Origin: Novosphingobium sp. FKTRR1
Lineage (GTDB): Bacteria; Pseudomonadota; Alphaproteobacteria; Sphingomonadales; Sphingomonadaceae
Reading direction: 5' to 3'
NCBI RefSeq assembly: GCF_020404405.1
Contig: NZ_JAIZDA010000007.1
Location: forward strand, 1 to 64,000
Length of the DNA: 64,000 nucleotides
Both the position numbers and the translations under genes were made by a program. Within the stretch, counting starts at the first letter, position 1. Each line of letters starts with the position of its first letter. A model generated the notes under the pieces. It searched no databases, had not been told where the DNA came from, and saw only the letters and a list, made by a program, of their open reading frames with translations. Positions 38,665 to 47,442 of this stretch are shown in pieces.

Positions 38665-39208
38665 CACTGACCTTTATGTGCCGCTTGCCGAGGGCGACCT
38701 TGCGCTTGAACCTTTGGCCGAACGCCACCGCGTGGGTCTGCGCGCAGCTTGCGCACAGGATGCCGAGATCTGGGAGATCTATCCGTTCAGCTATGCCGGG
38801 GACAATTTCGACCCGCAGTTCGACGCGTTGCTGCGCTCGCAGCCGGTCAGGCGGCCTTATGCCATCCACCATGCTGGCACAGTTGTCGGGATGACCGCTT
38901 GGATCGAGCATGGCGCGCCGGGCTGGTCGATCGAGATCGGCAACACCTATATCGCCCCATCGATGCGCGGCACCGGTTTCAACGACCGGCTCAAGCGGCT
39001 GATGCTGGACCATGCCTTTGCCTGTGGGCTGGAGCGGGTCGGCTTCAAGGTCGACGTGCTCAATACCCGCAGCCAGGCCGCTGTGCGCAAGATCGGCGGG
39101 GTGCAGGAGGGTGTGCTGCGCCGCGAACGCCGCACATGGACCGGGCGGGTGCGCGACACCGTACAGTTCTCGATCCTGCGTAGCGAATGGGAGGCACGCC
39201 AGTCGTGA
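38657..39208 (+). CDS. GNAT family N-acetyltransferase
   Basis: 183 residues. Resembles the RimJ/RimL-type group: LEPLAERHRVGLRAA at the start, IGNTYIAPSMRGTGFNDRLK as the acetyl-CoA loop, and FKVDVLNTRSQAAVRKIGGVQEG near the end. Probably acetylates a small amine or a protein N-terminus; substrate unknown. It overlaps tdk at its start and the M50 protease gene at its end, so the three are likely one transcript. Confidence 0.87.
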   Translation: MSDTDLYVPLAEGDLALEPLAERHRVGLRAACAQDAEIWEIYPFSYAGDNFDPQFDALLRSQPVRRPYAIHHAGTVVGMTAWIEHGAPGWSIEIGNTYIAPSMRGTGFNDRLKRLMLDHAFACGLERVGFKVDVLNTRSQAAVRKIGGVQEGVLRRERRTWTGRVRDTVQFSILRSEWEARQS

Positions 39209-39906
39209 CCGATATGCTCTATTCCGCCGCCACGCTGGTGGTGCCGATGATCTTTGCCATCGTCTTTCACGAAGTGGCGCACGGTCTGGCGGCAAGGGCG
39301 CTGGGCGATCCGACGGCGGCGGAGCAACGACGGCTGAGCCTCAACCCGCTGCGCCATGTCGACCCCATTGGCACGATCATCCTGCCCGGCATGCTCAAGC
39401 TGGCGGGGCTGCCGGTGTTCGGCTGGGCCAAGCCGGTGCCGGTCAACTATGCGCGGCTACGCCACCCGCAGCGGGACATGGCGCTGGTTGCCGCAGCCGG
39501 GCCGCTCACCAACTTCGTGCTGGCCGCTCTGGCGGCCATCGTCATCGGCCTGATGATCAGGGTGTACCCCGGACCGCAGGCCCCGGCACCGTGGGTCACT
39601 TTCATCGCCGAAAACTTGCGCAATTTCGTTTTGCTCAACGTGTTTTTGGGGGTGTTCAACCTCTTGCCACTGCCGCCGTTCGACGGCTCACGCATTTTGC
39701 GGGGCGTGTTACCGCGTCCGGGTGTGCGCTTGCTCGACCGGATCGAGCCATATGGCATCGTGGTGTTTCTGGTGATCTTCATCGTGGTGCCATGGATCTC
39801 GCCGGGGCTGCATCTGGTCGACCGACTGGTCATGCCGCCGGTCGGCTGGGCGATTGATCACTATGAGATGTTGGCCAACTGGGCCGCCGGGCAGGACGCC
39901 GCCTGA
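39205..39906 (+). CDS. Site-2 protease family (M50) membrane metalloprotease
   Basis: 233 residues with about six membrane helices. Zinc-binding HEVAHG lies near residue 24, and the third ligand region is NLLPLPPFDGSRIL. Small members of this group (YwhC/FJ-type) are intramembrane proteases with mostly unknown targets. The GTG at 39205 overlaps the previous stop (GTGA) and has GGGAGG in front; an ATG at 39187 in the same frame lacks such a site. Confidence 0.88.
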   Translation: MTDMLYSAATLVVPMIFAIVFHEVAHGLAARALGDPTAAEQRRLSLNPLRHVDPIGTIILPGMLKLAGLPVFGWAKPVPVNYARLRHPQRDMALVAAAGPLTNFVLAALAAIVIGLMIRVYPGPQAPAPWVTFIAENLRNFVLLNVFLGVFNLLPLPPFDGSRILRGVLPRPGVRLLDRIEPYGIVVFLVIFIVVPWISPGLHLVDRLVMPPVGWAIDHYEMLANWAAGQDAA

Positions 39907-39968
39907 TCATCGGAATCGGTTCAAAGTCCGCTGCTGACAGCGTGGTCCCGCTCGTATAGGGGCCGCCG

Positions 39969-40883
39969 ATGGTCAACGGCTGGATCATCCTCGACAAACC
40001 GCACGGGCTGGGTTCCACCCAAGCCGTGGCTGCGGTCAAGCGCAACCTGCGGCAGGCTGGATACGGCAAGGTCAAGGTTGGCCATGGTGGCACGCTCGAT
40101 CCGCTTGCGACGGGGGTTTTGCCCATCGCGGTTGGCGAGGCGACCAAGCTGGCCGGGCGGATGCTCGATGCCACCAAGGAATATGCCTTCACCGTCCAGT
40201 TCGGGCGCGAGACCGATACGCTCGATCTTGAGGGCAAAGTCATTGCCGAGAGCGATAGGCGTCCCACGTGGTCCGAGATCGAGGCGGTGCTGCCGCGTTT
40301 TACCGGGCCGATCGAGCAAGTGCCGCCAGCTTATTCCGCGCTGATGGTCGATGGCGCGCGTGCCTATGACCTGGCGCGGGCGGGCGAAGCGGTTGACCTG
40401 CCGGCGCGGTCGGTAACGGTGTTCAGCCTTACTTCGGTCACAGCCGACCAAGGGGAGGGGGCGATGAGCGAATTGACGCTCGTCGCGCACGTCTCAAAGG
40501 GCACATATATCCGCAGTCTGGCGCGCGATATCGCCCGCGCACTGGGCACGGTCGGTCATGTCACGATGCTGCGTCGCCTGCGCGCGGGGCCGTTCGATCT
40601 GGGACACGCGATTTCGCTGGACAATTTGAACGATGTGGGTAAGGGCGCTCCCCTTGAACACGTAATCTTGCCGCTGGAGGCAGCGCTGGTCGACATCCCG
40701 GCGCTGAACCTTGATCCCGAGCAGGCAAGAGCGGTCCGACAGGGCCGCGTTCTGGCGGGATTGCCCCTACCCGACGGGCTTTATCAGGCGCTGTCCGGCA
40801 CCGTGCCGGTGGCGCTGGTCGAGTTTGCAGGTGGCGACGCCCGCGTCGTCAGGGGCTTCAACCTTTCGGATGTCGCGGAGTAG
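39969..40883 (+). CDS. truB: tRNA pseudouridine-55 synthase
   Basis: 304 residues. Catalytic Asp44 in [17 protein letters not shown]; other motifs are [35 protein letters not shown] and [15 protein letters not shown], with a C-terminal PUA-like part. Modifies U55 of tRNAs. Five bases separate it from rpsO. Confidence 0.96.
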   Translation: MVNGWIILDKPHGLGSTQAVAAVKRNLRQAGYGKVKVGHGGTLDPLATGVLPIAVGEATKLAGRMLDATKEYAFTVQFGRETDTLDLEGKVIAESDRRPTWSEIEAVLPRFTGPIEQVPPAYSALMVDGARAYDLARAGEAVDLPARSVTVFSLTSVTADQGEGAMSELTLVAHVSKGTYIRSLARDIARALGTVGHVTMLRRLRAGPFDLGHAISLDNLNDVGKGAPLEHVILPLEAALVDIPALNLDPEQARAVRQGRVLAGLPLPDGLYQALSGTVPVALVEFAGGDARVVRGFNLSDVAE

Positions 40884-40888
40884 AATGC

Positions 40889-41158
40889 ATGACCGTTACC
40901 GCAGAGAAGAAGCAGGAAATCATCGTCGACAACGCCCGCGCCGTGGGTGACACCGGTTCGCCGGAAGTCCAGGTCGCGATCCTGACCGAGCGTATCGTCA
41001 ACCTGACCGAGCACTTCAAGGCCCACCACAAGGACAACCATTCGCGTCGTGGCCTCCTGCAAATGGTCAACAAGCGCCGCACCCTTCTCGACTATCTGAA
41101 GAAGAAGGATGTGGATCGCTACAACGCCCTGATCCAGAAGCTGGGTCTGCGTAAGTAA
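40889..41158 (+). CDS. rpsO: 30S ribosomal protein S15
   Basis: 89 residues, the normal S15 length. Signatures: [20 protein letters not shown] and [20 protein letters not shown]. The start is the second of two overlapping ATGs (40885 and 40889), in the frame of the protein. An intrinsic terminator follows at once and separates it partly from pnp. Confidence 0.97.
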   Translation: MTVTAEKKQEIIVDNARAVGDTGSPEVQVAILTERIVNLTEHFKAHHKDNHSRRGLLQMVNKRRTLLDYLKKKDVDRYNALIQKLGLRK

Positions 41159-41165
41159 GCAGCGG

Positions 41166-41193
41166 AAAGCGGCCCCCTGATGGGCCGCTTTTT
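41166..41193 (+). terminator. Rho-independent terminator after rpsO
   Basis: AAAGCGGCC pairs with GGCCGCTTT around an eight-base loop, followed by TTTT, only eight bases after the rpsO stop. In E. coli a similar hairpin between rpsO and pnp gives partial readthrough; the same is likely here. Confidence 0.85.
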
Positions 41194-41235
41194 GCTTTTG
41201 AACGGTCCTGTTCGCAATTCGGCGAAAGGGGCCAT

Positions 41236-41253
41236 GGGGCCGCAACAGGCCCC
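41236..41253 (+). promoter_or_regulatory. Hairpin in pnp leader
   Basis: GGGGCC (41236-41241) pairs with GGCCCC (41248-41253) over a six-base loop, about 75 bases before the pnp start. In E. coli the pnp leader hairpin is the target of RNase III and PNPase autoregulation; a similar role here is inference from position alone. Confidence 0.4.
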
Positions 41254-41326
41254 GCACCGGACCGGGACGGAATCCCCGGCAGCAAACCCCGCGCGGCAAT
41301 TGGGCTCGCGGGCAGAAGGAAAATCG

Positions 41327-43636
41327 ATGTTCGACGTCAAAACCGTATCGCTGGAGTGGGGCGGAAAGACCCTCACCCTCGAAACCGGCCGCATTGCCCG
41401 CCAGGCCAACGGCGCAGTTCTTGCCACATATGGCGAAACTGTCGTCTTGTGCGCGGTCACCGCCGCCAAGTCGGTCAAGGAAGGCCAGGATTTCTTCCCC
41501 CTGACCGTCCACTACCAGGAAAAGTTTTCGTCGGCCGGGCGCATCCCGGGCGGCTTCTTCAAGCGTGAACGCGGCGCCACGGAAAAGGAAACGCTGGTTT
41601 CCCGCCTGATCGACCGTCCGGTCCGTCCGCTGTTCCCCGAAGGTTTCTACAACGAGATCAACGTCATCGCCCAGGTGTTGAGCTATGACGGCGAGACTGA
41701 ACCCGATGTCGTGGCGATGATCGCGGCCTCGGCTGCGCTGACCATTTCGGGCGTGCCCTTCATGGGCCCGATCGCCGCCGCGCGCGTCGGTTTCAAGGAT
41801 GGTGAATACCAGCTCAACCCGTCGCTCTCGCAAGTGGCCGAAGGTCGTCTCGATCTCGTCGTTGCCGCAACCGACAGCGCCGTGATGATGGTCGAATCCG
41901 AAGCCAAGGAACTGACCGAAGACGAAATGCTGGGCGCCGTCATGTTTGCGCATGACGAAATCCGCAAGGTCGTCGACCTGATCATCCAGCTGGCCGAGAA
42001 GGCCGCCAAGGAGCCTTGGGAAATCGACCTGTCGGACAACACCGCCGACATCAAGAAGAAGCTCAAGGACATCGTCGGGGCCGACGTTGCCGCCGCCTAC
42101 AAGCTGACCGACAAGTCGGCGCGTTCGAACGCGCTGAACGCGGCCCGCGCCAAGGCAAAGGAAGCGTTCGCTGCCGAAGGCGCGCAGACGCAGATGGTCG
42201 CGATCAAGACCATGAAGAAGGTCGAGGCCGACATCGTGCGCACCGCCATCCTCAAGGATGGCACGCGCATCGACGGGCGCACCACCACGCAAGTCCGTCC
42301 GATCGAATCGATCGTCGGCTTCTTGCCGCGCACGCACGGCTCGTCGTTGTTCACGCGCGGTGAAACGCAGGCGATCTGCACCACCACGCTGGGCACCAAG
42401 GACGCCGAGCAGATGATCGACGGCCTCGATGGCCTGTCGTATCAGCGCTTCATGCTGCACTACAACTTCCCGCCCTATTCGGTCGGTGAAGTCGGTCGCT
42501 TCGGCGCTCCGGGCCGTCGCGAAGTCGGTCACGGCAAGCTGGCATGGCGCGCGCTGAACCCGGTTCTGCCGACCAAGGATGCGTTCCCCTATACCATCCG
42601 CGTGCTGTCGGACATCACCGAGTCCAACGGTTCTTCGTCGATGGCAACGGTGTGCGGCGGCTGTCTGTCGATGATGGATGCGGGCGTTCCGATCGAGCGT
42701 CCGGTTTCGGGTATCGCGATGGGTCTGATCCTTGAAGGCGATGAATTCGCCGTCCTGTCGGACATCCTGGGCGACGAGGACCACCTCGGCGACATGGACT
42801 TCAAGGTGGCCGGCACCAGCGCTGGCATCACCACGATGCAGATGGACATCAAGATCGCGGGCATCACGCGCGAGATCATGGCGCAGGCGCTGCGTCAGGC
42901 CAGCGAAGGCCGCGCGCACATCCTGAACGAGATGACCAAGGCACTGGGTTCGGCCCGTACCGAACTTTCGGCCCACGCGCCGCGCATCGAATCGATCCAG
43001 ATCGACAAGTCGAAGATCCGCGAAGTCATCGGCACCGGCGGCAAGGTCATCCGCGAGATCGTGGCTGAAACCGGCGCCAAGGTCGATATCGATGATGAAG
43101 GCCTGATCAAGATCAGCTCGTCCGACATTGCCCAGATCGAAGCTGCCAAGGCGTGGATCCTCGGCATCGTCGAGGAAGCCGAAGTCGGCAAGATCTATGA
43201 CGGCAAGGTCGTCAACATCGTCGATTTCGGTGCGTTCGTGAACTTCATGGGCGGCAAGGACGGTCTCGTCCACGTGTCCGAAATGAAGAACGAGCGCGTC
43301 GAAAAGCCGACCGACGTTGTCAAGGAGGGCCAACTGGTCAAGGTCAAGGTTCTCGAAATCGATCCGCGTGGCAAGGTTCGCCTGTCGATGCGCGTGGTCG
43401 ATCAGGAAACCGGCGCCGAGCTGGAAGACACCCGTCCGGCGCGCGAGCCCAAGGGCGACCGTCCTGATCGTGGTGACCGCGGCGACCGTCGTGGCCCGCG
43501 CTCGGGCGACCGTGGTCCCCGCCGCGAAGGTGGCGATCGTGGCCCGCGTCGCGAAGGCGGCGATCGTCCCCGTCGCGACCGCGACGAAGGACCGGCTCCC
43601 GATCACCTTCCCGCGTTCCTGAAGTCGGACGACTGA
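41327..43636 (+). CDS. pnp: Polynucleotide phosphorylase
   Basis: 3'-5' phosphorolytic exoribonuclease of the degradosome. 769 residues: two RNase PH domains ([40 protein letters not shown]), a KH domain ([20 protein letters not shown]), an S1 domain ([20 protein letters not shown]) and a C-terminal Arg/Gly/Asp-rich tail of GDR-type repeats from about 705. GAAGGA precedes the ATG at 41327. Confidence 0.97.
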   Translation: MFDVKTVSLEWGGKTLTLETGRIARQANGAVLATYGETVVLCAVTAAKSVKEGQDFFPLTVHYQEKFSSAGRIPGGFFKRERGATEKETLVSRLIDRPVRPLFPEGFYNEINVIAQVLSYDGETEPDVVAMIAASAALTISGVPFMGPIAAARVGFKDGEYQLNPSLSQVAEGRLDLVVAATDSAVMMVESEAKELTEDEMLGAVMFAHDEIRKVVDLIIQLAEKAAKEPWEIDLSDNTADIKKKLKDIVGADVAAAYKLTDKSARSNALNAARAKAKEAFAAEGAQTQMVAIKTMKKVEADIVRTAILKDGTRIDGRTTTQVRPIESIVGFLPRTHGSSLFTRGETQAICTTTLGTKDAEQMIDGLDGLSYQRFMLHYNFPPYSVGEVGRFGAPGRREVGHGKLAWRALNPVLPTKDAFPYTIRVLSDITESNGSSSMATVCGGCLSMMDAGVPIERPVSGIAMGLILEGDEFAVLSDILGDEDHLGDMDFKVAGTSAGITTMQMDIKIAGITREIMAQALRQASEGRAHILNEMTKALGSARTELSAHAPRIESIQIDKSKIREVIGTGGKVIREIVAETGAKVDIDDEGLIKISSSDIAQIEAAKAWILGIVEEAEVGKIYDGKVVNIVDFGAFVNFMGGKDGLVHVSEMKNERVEKPTDVVKEGQLVKVKVLEIDPRGKVRLSMRVVDQETGAELEDTRPAREPKGDRPDRGDRGDRRGPRSGDRGPRREGGDRGPRREGGDRPRRDRDEGPAPDHLPAFLKSDD

Positions 43637-43667
43637 TAACGTCATCTGACTCCCAGACATTGAAACG

Positions 43668-43696
43668 GGGCGGCAAGGAAACTTGCTGCCCTTTTT
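43668..43696 (+). terminator. Rho-independent terminator after pnp
   Basis: GGGCGGCAAG pairs with CTTGCTGCCC (one G-T pair) around a GAAA tetraloop, followed by five T. Ends the rpsO-pnp transcript and lies between convergent genes. Confidence 0.9.
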
Positions 43697-43716
43697 CTTT
43701 GGCGTTGCGGGCGAGG

Positions 43717-44895
43717 TCAGGCCGCTTTGCGGCGCGGCTCCGGCGGTTCGTCTCCGGCCATGACGATGCAATTGCAACCGCCCTGCTTGGCCAGTTGCAG
43801 CGCATCATCGGCGGCCTTCAGTGCACTGGCGCGGGTGCCATGGGCCAGCGCATCGGCGATCCCGCCAGATAAAGTCACGCGCCCCAGCGGCAATTCGGTG
43901 ATGCGGTTGATCAACCGGCGGTCGGCGATTTCGGCCCGCGCGGCATCAAGCTGCGCCCACGCTTGGGGCAGGGCCAAGCCCCGGAACACGAGCGCGAATT
44001 CCTCGCCGCCATGGCGCGCGACATGGCATCGCGAATCCGAGATGCGGCTGAGCGTCTGCGCTACCAGCTTGAGCACGCGGTCCCCGGTCGGGTGACCATG
44101 TGCATCATTGATCCGCCTGATGTTGTCTACGTCGCAGAACGCCACGCACAGCGGCTCGCCTGCGGCGCGGGCATCGCGCAGTTCGCGTTCGAACAGGGCA
44201 TCGAAAGCGCGGCGATTGGGTAGTCCGGTCAGGGGGTCTTGTTCGCTTTGGCGGCGCGTCTCGTCGAGTTCGGCCTGCAACTGGGCGGCACGGCGTTCGG
44301 ACCGGGCAAGCTCCTGCTCGATCTGGCGGGTGCGTTCGAGCATGGTCAGCGTGAGCCGGGCAAGATCGGCTGCAGGGGCGTCTGCTTTCTCGAACCGCCC
44401 CATCGCATCGACATGGTCTTGCAGCGCAGCGGTATAGTGGCACGCAGCCGAGCGCGCTCCGGTCATGGTGCGCGCGACATCGCCCATGCTGGCATCAAGC
44501 TGTTCGATGATCGTGGCAATTGCCTGTGCGCTGTCGTTGCTGGTCGTGGCGTCGCAGACGTCCTCAAGCCACTTGATCGTCAGCGGCAGTCCCTTTTCGG
44601 TCCGTTCGAGGATTTTCTGGCCAAGTTGGGGGTTGCCCCCGGTCACGCAGTCATAGGCGATGCCCAGCGTGAAGGGCAGTATCTCGAGATCATGATCGAT
44701 CAGAAAGTCGGCCAATCGGCCAAGCAGCCGACGTTTGGCGGGCAACCACACTTCGCGCGCAGTGGGATCGCGCGAGGATTGCGGCGGCGGGGGCATTGGT
44801 GAAGCCGCAGCGTCGCGATCATCGGTCGGGGAAAGGCCTAGCCAGTCCCACCAGCCCCGTTTGGGGGTCCGGCCCGATTCGTTGCGCGCATCCAT
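43717..44895 (-). CDS. Diguanylate cyclase (GGDEF domain)
   Basis: 392 residues. The C-terminal GGDEF domain begins DPLTGLPNRRAFDALF (about 220) and has an active-site HGGEEFALVF, a functional GGEEF variant. No clear RxxD inhibitory site is seen. The N-terminal 200 residues are helical with a coiled coil (RTRQIEQELARSERRAAQLQ) and no recognised sensor domain or membrane helix, so it is cytoplasmic with an unknown input. It would supply c-di-GMP to effectors such as the PilZ protein and cellulose synthase. Confidence 0.92.
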   Translation of the reverse strand: MDARNESGRTPKRGWWDWLGLSPTDDRDAAASPMPPPPQSSRDPTAREVWLPAKRRLLGRLADFLIDHDLEILPFTLGIAYDCVTGGNPQLGQKILERTEKGLPLTIKWLEDVCDATTSNDSAQAIATIIEQLDASMGDVARTMTGARSAACHYTAALQDHVDAMGRFEKADAPAADLARLTLTMLERTRQIEQELARSERRAAQLQAELDETRRQSEQDPLTGLPNRRAFDALFERELRDARAAGEPLCVAFCDVDNIRRINDAHGHPTGDRVLKLVAQTLSRISDSRCHVARHGGEEFALVFRGLALPQAWAQLDAARAEIADRRLINRITELPLGRVTLSGGIADALAHGTRASALKAADDALQLAKQGGCNCIVMAGDEPPEPRRKAA

Positions 44896-44931
44896 GGGCG
44901 CAAGAACGGCAGGTTGCGGGAATTCTTAATC

Positions 44932-44967
44932 AGGGGCCTGCCCGACCAACACGATCGGGCAGGCCTG
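44932..44967 (-). terminator. Strong hairpin after gcrA
   Basis: GGCCTGCCCGA pairs with TCGGGCAGGCC around a ten-base loop, just beyond the gcrA stop on the minus strand and 5' of the cyclase gene. No U-run follows, so it may end transcription with Rho help or protect the gcrA 3' end. Confidence 0.55.
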
Positions 44968-44976
44968 AAAAGCGGG

Positions 44977-45711
44977 TCAGCGGACGCGCGGACCGCCGAA
45001 CGGCATCGGGGGGGGCGGGCGGCGATGACCGCGCGGCAGTTGCGCCTGATAGGCACGACCGCAATGTTCGACGCAGTAAGGGAACCCCGGGTTCACCTTT
45101 TCACCGCAGAAGTGGAAGTCCGGCTCACCCGGGTGTCCCATCGGCCAGCGGCAGATGCGGTCGTTCAGGTCGAGCAGGCTGGTCTTGTCGGCAATCTCGG
45201 GGCTGGGACGAGCCGGAACCAGACGACGCGGCGGCGCCGGCGGGATCGGCGGCTGCTGATCGCCCGGTCCCTGACGCAAGAAGCCGCCGGGTCCGACCGA
45301 AACGATCTGCGTGCGTGGCGCAGGGCGCGCCTCGACCTCTGCGGGTGCGCCGTCTTCGCTGGCGGCGACCGGCGGTGCCGCGACCGGGCGCGGGGCCGCG
45401 ACGTGAACAGGCGCGGCGGCGGGCGGCGGAGGAGTGACCGGAGCGGCAGCAACGGGCGCGGGGCGCGGCGCCGGCGCGCGCGGCTCGACCGGCGCCGCTG
45501 GCTTGGGTGGCTTGGGCGCGGCGGCGACCGCAGGGTCGGGCTTTTCGTTCGGCTTCACCGGCGAAGGGCGCGCCTTCAGGCCAAGGCGGTGCGCCTTGCC
45601 GATGACGGCGTTGCGGCTGACACCGCCAAGCTCTTCGGCGATCTGGCTGGCGGTCGCGCCGCCTTCCCACATCTTCGTCAGCTTCTCGATGCGCTCTTCG
45701 GTCCAGCTCAT
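44977..45711 (-). CDS. gcrA: GcrA cell-cycle regulator
   Basis: 244 residues. The N-terminal DNA-binding helix-turn-helix begins MSWTEERIEKLTKMWEGG and continues SASQIAEELGG-like as ASQIAEELGGVSRNAVIGKA. The C-terminal sigma-70-interaction part has CRWPMGHPGEPDFHFCG and a CVEHC motif. Between them is a very long Ala/Pro linker (about 50-165), which makes the protein longer than Caulobacter GcrA of about 173 residues. GcrA activates promoters with CcrM-methylated GANTC sites and marks an alphaproteobacterial host. Confidence 0.95.
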   Translation of the reverse strand: MSWTEERIEKLTKMWEGGATASQIAEELGGVSRNAVIGKAHRLGLKARPSPVKPNEKPDPAVAAAPKPPKPAAPVEPRAPAPRPAPVAAAPVTPPPPAAAPVHVAAPRPVAAPPVAASEDGAPAEVEARPAPRTQIVSVGPGGFLRQGPGDQQPPIPPAPPRRLVPARPSPEIADKTSLLDLNDRICRWPMGHPGEPDFHFCGEKVNPGFPYCVEHCGRAYQAQLPRGHRRPPPPMPFGGPRVR

Positions 45712-45785
45712 TCTTGTATCAATCCTTCATTGCCGTGCATCGCACCGGCTTGCCAGCGGCAGCCGCTCGCCCTACCGCATGCGCC

Positions 45786-46673
45786 ATGGCTGATCAATCT
45801 TTGCCTGCTTCGTACCAGGGTTCGGGCAGACCCACCGTGCAGCACACGCGGACCACTTTTCCGCCGCCGGGACAACCGCTGTTCCACGGGGTCAACCGGC
45901 TTGGCCTGTGGACCCTCTATATGAAGGAGGTCCGGCGTTTCTTCAAGGTGCAGACCCAGACGATCTGGGCCCCTGCGGTCACCACCATGCTTTATCTGAT
46001 GATTTTCACGCTGGCGCTGGGTGGCGGCGGACGCGTGGTGCTGGGGGTGCCCTTCGCCAGCTTTGTCGCACCGGGCCTGATCGCGATGAGCATGATCAAC
46101 AATTCGTTCGCCAATTCCAGCTTCGGCCTGCTTGTCGGCAAGATTCAGGGGACTATCGTCGATTACCTGATGCCGCCGATCACCGAGGGTGAGTTGCTGG
46201 CAGCACTGGTGTTCGCTGCTGTGACGCGAGCGGTGCTGGTCGGATTTGCCGTCTATGGCGCGATGCTGTTGTGGCCGGGAATCGACCTCACCATCCGCCA
46301 TCCGTGGGCTGTCGTCTGGTTTGGCCTGAATGGTTCGATCCTGCTGGCGCTGATCGGGGTGCTCACGTCGTTGTGGGCGGAAAAGTTCGATCATAACGCG
46401 GCGGTGACCAATTTCGTGATCACGCCGCTGTCGATGCTTTCGGGCACATTCTACGTGATCGACCGACTGGCCCCGGCCTTTCAGGCGGTCAGCCGCGCCA
46501 ACCCGATCTTCTACGTGATCTCGGGCTTCCGCTTCGGCTTTCTGGGGCAGAGCGACATCGGCCACACCAACGAGGCGGTGCTGCACGGCGCGATCGGGCT
46601 GGGTGTGCTCAATCTGGCGCTGGCGATCGGCACCTATCTGCTGCTGCGGACCGGCTGGAAGCTCAAGAACTGA
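45786..46673 (+). CDS. ABC-2 type transporter permease
   Basis: 295 residues with six membrane helices and the ABC-2 signature region: VQTQTIWAPAVTTMLYLMIF, FASFVAPGLIAMSMI, GTIVDYLMPPITEGELL, and FVITPLSMLSGTFYVIDRLAP. Close in style to the YadH permease. No ATP-binding subunit lies beside it. The ATG at 45786 precedes a polar N-terminus of about 45 residues. It is divergent from gcrA. Confidence 0.88.
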   Translation: MADQSLPASYQGSGRPTVQHTRTTFPPPGQPLFHGVNRLGLWTLYMKEVRRFFKVQTQTIWAPAVTTMLYLMIFTLALGGGGRVVLGVPFASFVAPGLIAMSMINNSFANSSFGLLVGKIQGTIVDYLMPPITEGELLAALVFAAVTRAVLVGFAVYGAMLLWPGIDLTIRHPWAVVWFGLNGSILLALIGVLTSLWAEKFDHNAAVTNFVITPLSMLSGTFYVIDRLAPAFQAVSRANPIFYVISGFRFGFLGQSDIGHTNEAVLHGAIGLGVLNLALAIGTYLLLRTGWKLKN

Positions 46674-46683
46674 GCTTTTGAAG

Positions 46684-46723
46684 GCAAGGCCGACGCGGGA
46701 TCACGAACCCGCCTCGGCCTTGC
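46684..46723. terminator. Bidirectional terminator between convergent genes
   Basis: GCAAGGCCGA plus GCGGG pairs with CCCGC plus TCGGCCTTGC around a short loop. ATTTTA follows on the plus strand. It lies between the stops of the ABC-2 permease and hspQ and probably serves both. Confidence 0.75.
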
Positions 46724-46729
46724 TCGATT

Positions 46730-47110
46730 TTAGTGCGACAGGCCGCGGCGCAGACGATAGCGCCCGTTGCGATAGCCATCGAACATATCGGTCAGCGACG
46801 GATGATCGACCGGCCCCGATTCGCCATCGGACAGCAGGTTCTGCTGGCTGACATAGGCGACGTAGCTGTTCTCGTCGTTTTCGGCGAGCAGGTGATAGAA
46901 CGGTTGTTCGCGCGGTGGGCGAATGTCCTCGGGGATCGATTCGTACCAGTCCTCGCTGTTGGCAAAGACCGGGTCGATATCGAAAATCACCCCGCGAAAG
47001 TCGAACAGCTTGTGGCGCACCACATCCCCGATGGCGAAGCGGGCCTCGGCCACGTGGGGGACGGTAATGTGGCGACCTGCCTGGGGCGAAAAGAAACTGG
47101 CTCGTTCCAT
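46730..47110 (-). CDS. hspQ: Heat shock protein HspQ
   Basis: 126 residues of the HspQ/YccV family, a hemimethylated-DNA-binding-like fold that acts as a Lon protease specificity factor. Conserved: FAIGDVVRHKLFDFRGVIFD, PVFANSEDWYESIPED, PPREQPFYHLLAEN and YVAYVSQQNL. The ATG at 47110 (MERASFFSPQAG) fits the family. Confidence 0.92.
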   Translation of the reverse strand: MERASFFSPQAGRHITVPHVAEARFAIGDVVRHKLFDFRGVIFDIDPVFANSEDWYESIPEDIRPPREQPFYHLLAENDENSYVAYVSQQNLLSDGESGPVDHPSLTDMFDGYRNGRYRLRRGLSH

Positions 47111-47267
47111 GCAAGCAATATAGGTTTGACCACACCGCGAAACAAGCAATGCCTTGTGGAAAGAGTCTTCCCGGCGTCACCTTTCTTCTTGGCAAGCGCG
47201 ATTTGCTACGCTAACGGCTCGCTTCCCGACCGGGCTGGCGCTTCTGGCGCAGCCCTTGGCACTTCGC

Positions 47268-47357
47268 GGAGAGGTGGCAGAGTGGTCGAACGCGCCGCAC
47301 TCGAAATGCGGTTTACGGGCAACCGTAACGTGGGTTCGAATCCCACCCTCTCCGCCA
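47268..47357 (+). tRNA. tRNA-Ser (anticodon CGA)
   Basis: A 90-base tRNA with a class II long variable arm. Acceptor stem GGAGAGG/CCTCTCC, anticodon loop CTCGAAA between CCGCA and TGCGG, T-arm containing GGTTCGAATCC, and an encoded CCA end. It reads UCG codons. No copy of its 3' end was seen elsewhere in the window, so there is no sign of an integrated element. Confidence 0.95.
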
Positions 47358-47442
47358 TTTGCCGCCATTGCGGCACCTCAGATTAAGCGCTGAATCGCCC
47401 TTGAAGGGCACCGGGTTTGAGGGAAATTGCCTCTTTACCCGA

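Noticed and set aside
40784..43777. A 997-codon open frame on the minus strand across rpsO and pnp
   Set aside because: It is antisense to two certain genes, His/Asp/Arg-biased as expected from GC-rich antisense codons, and has no recognisable domain.
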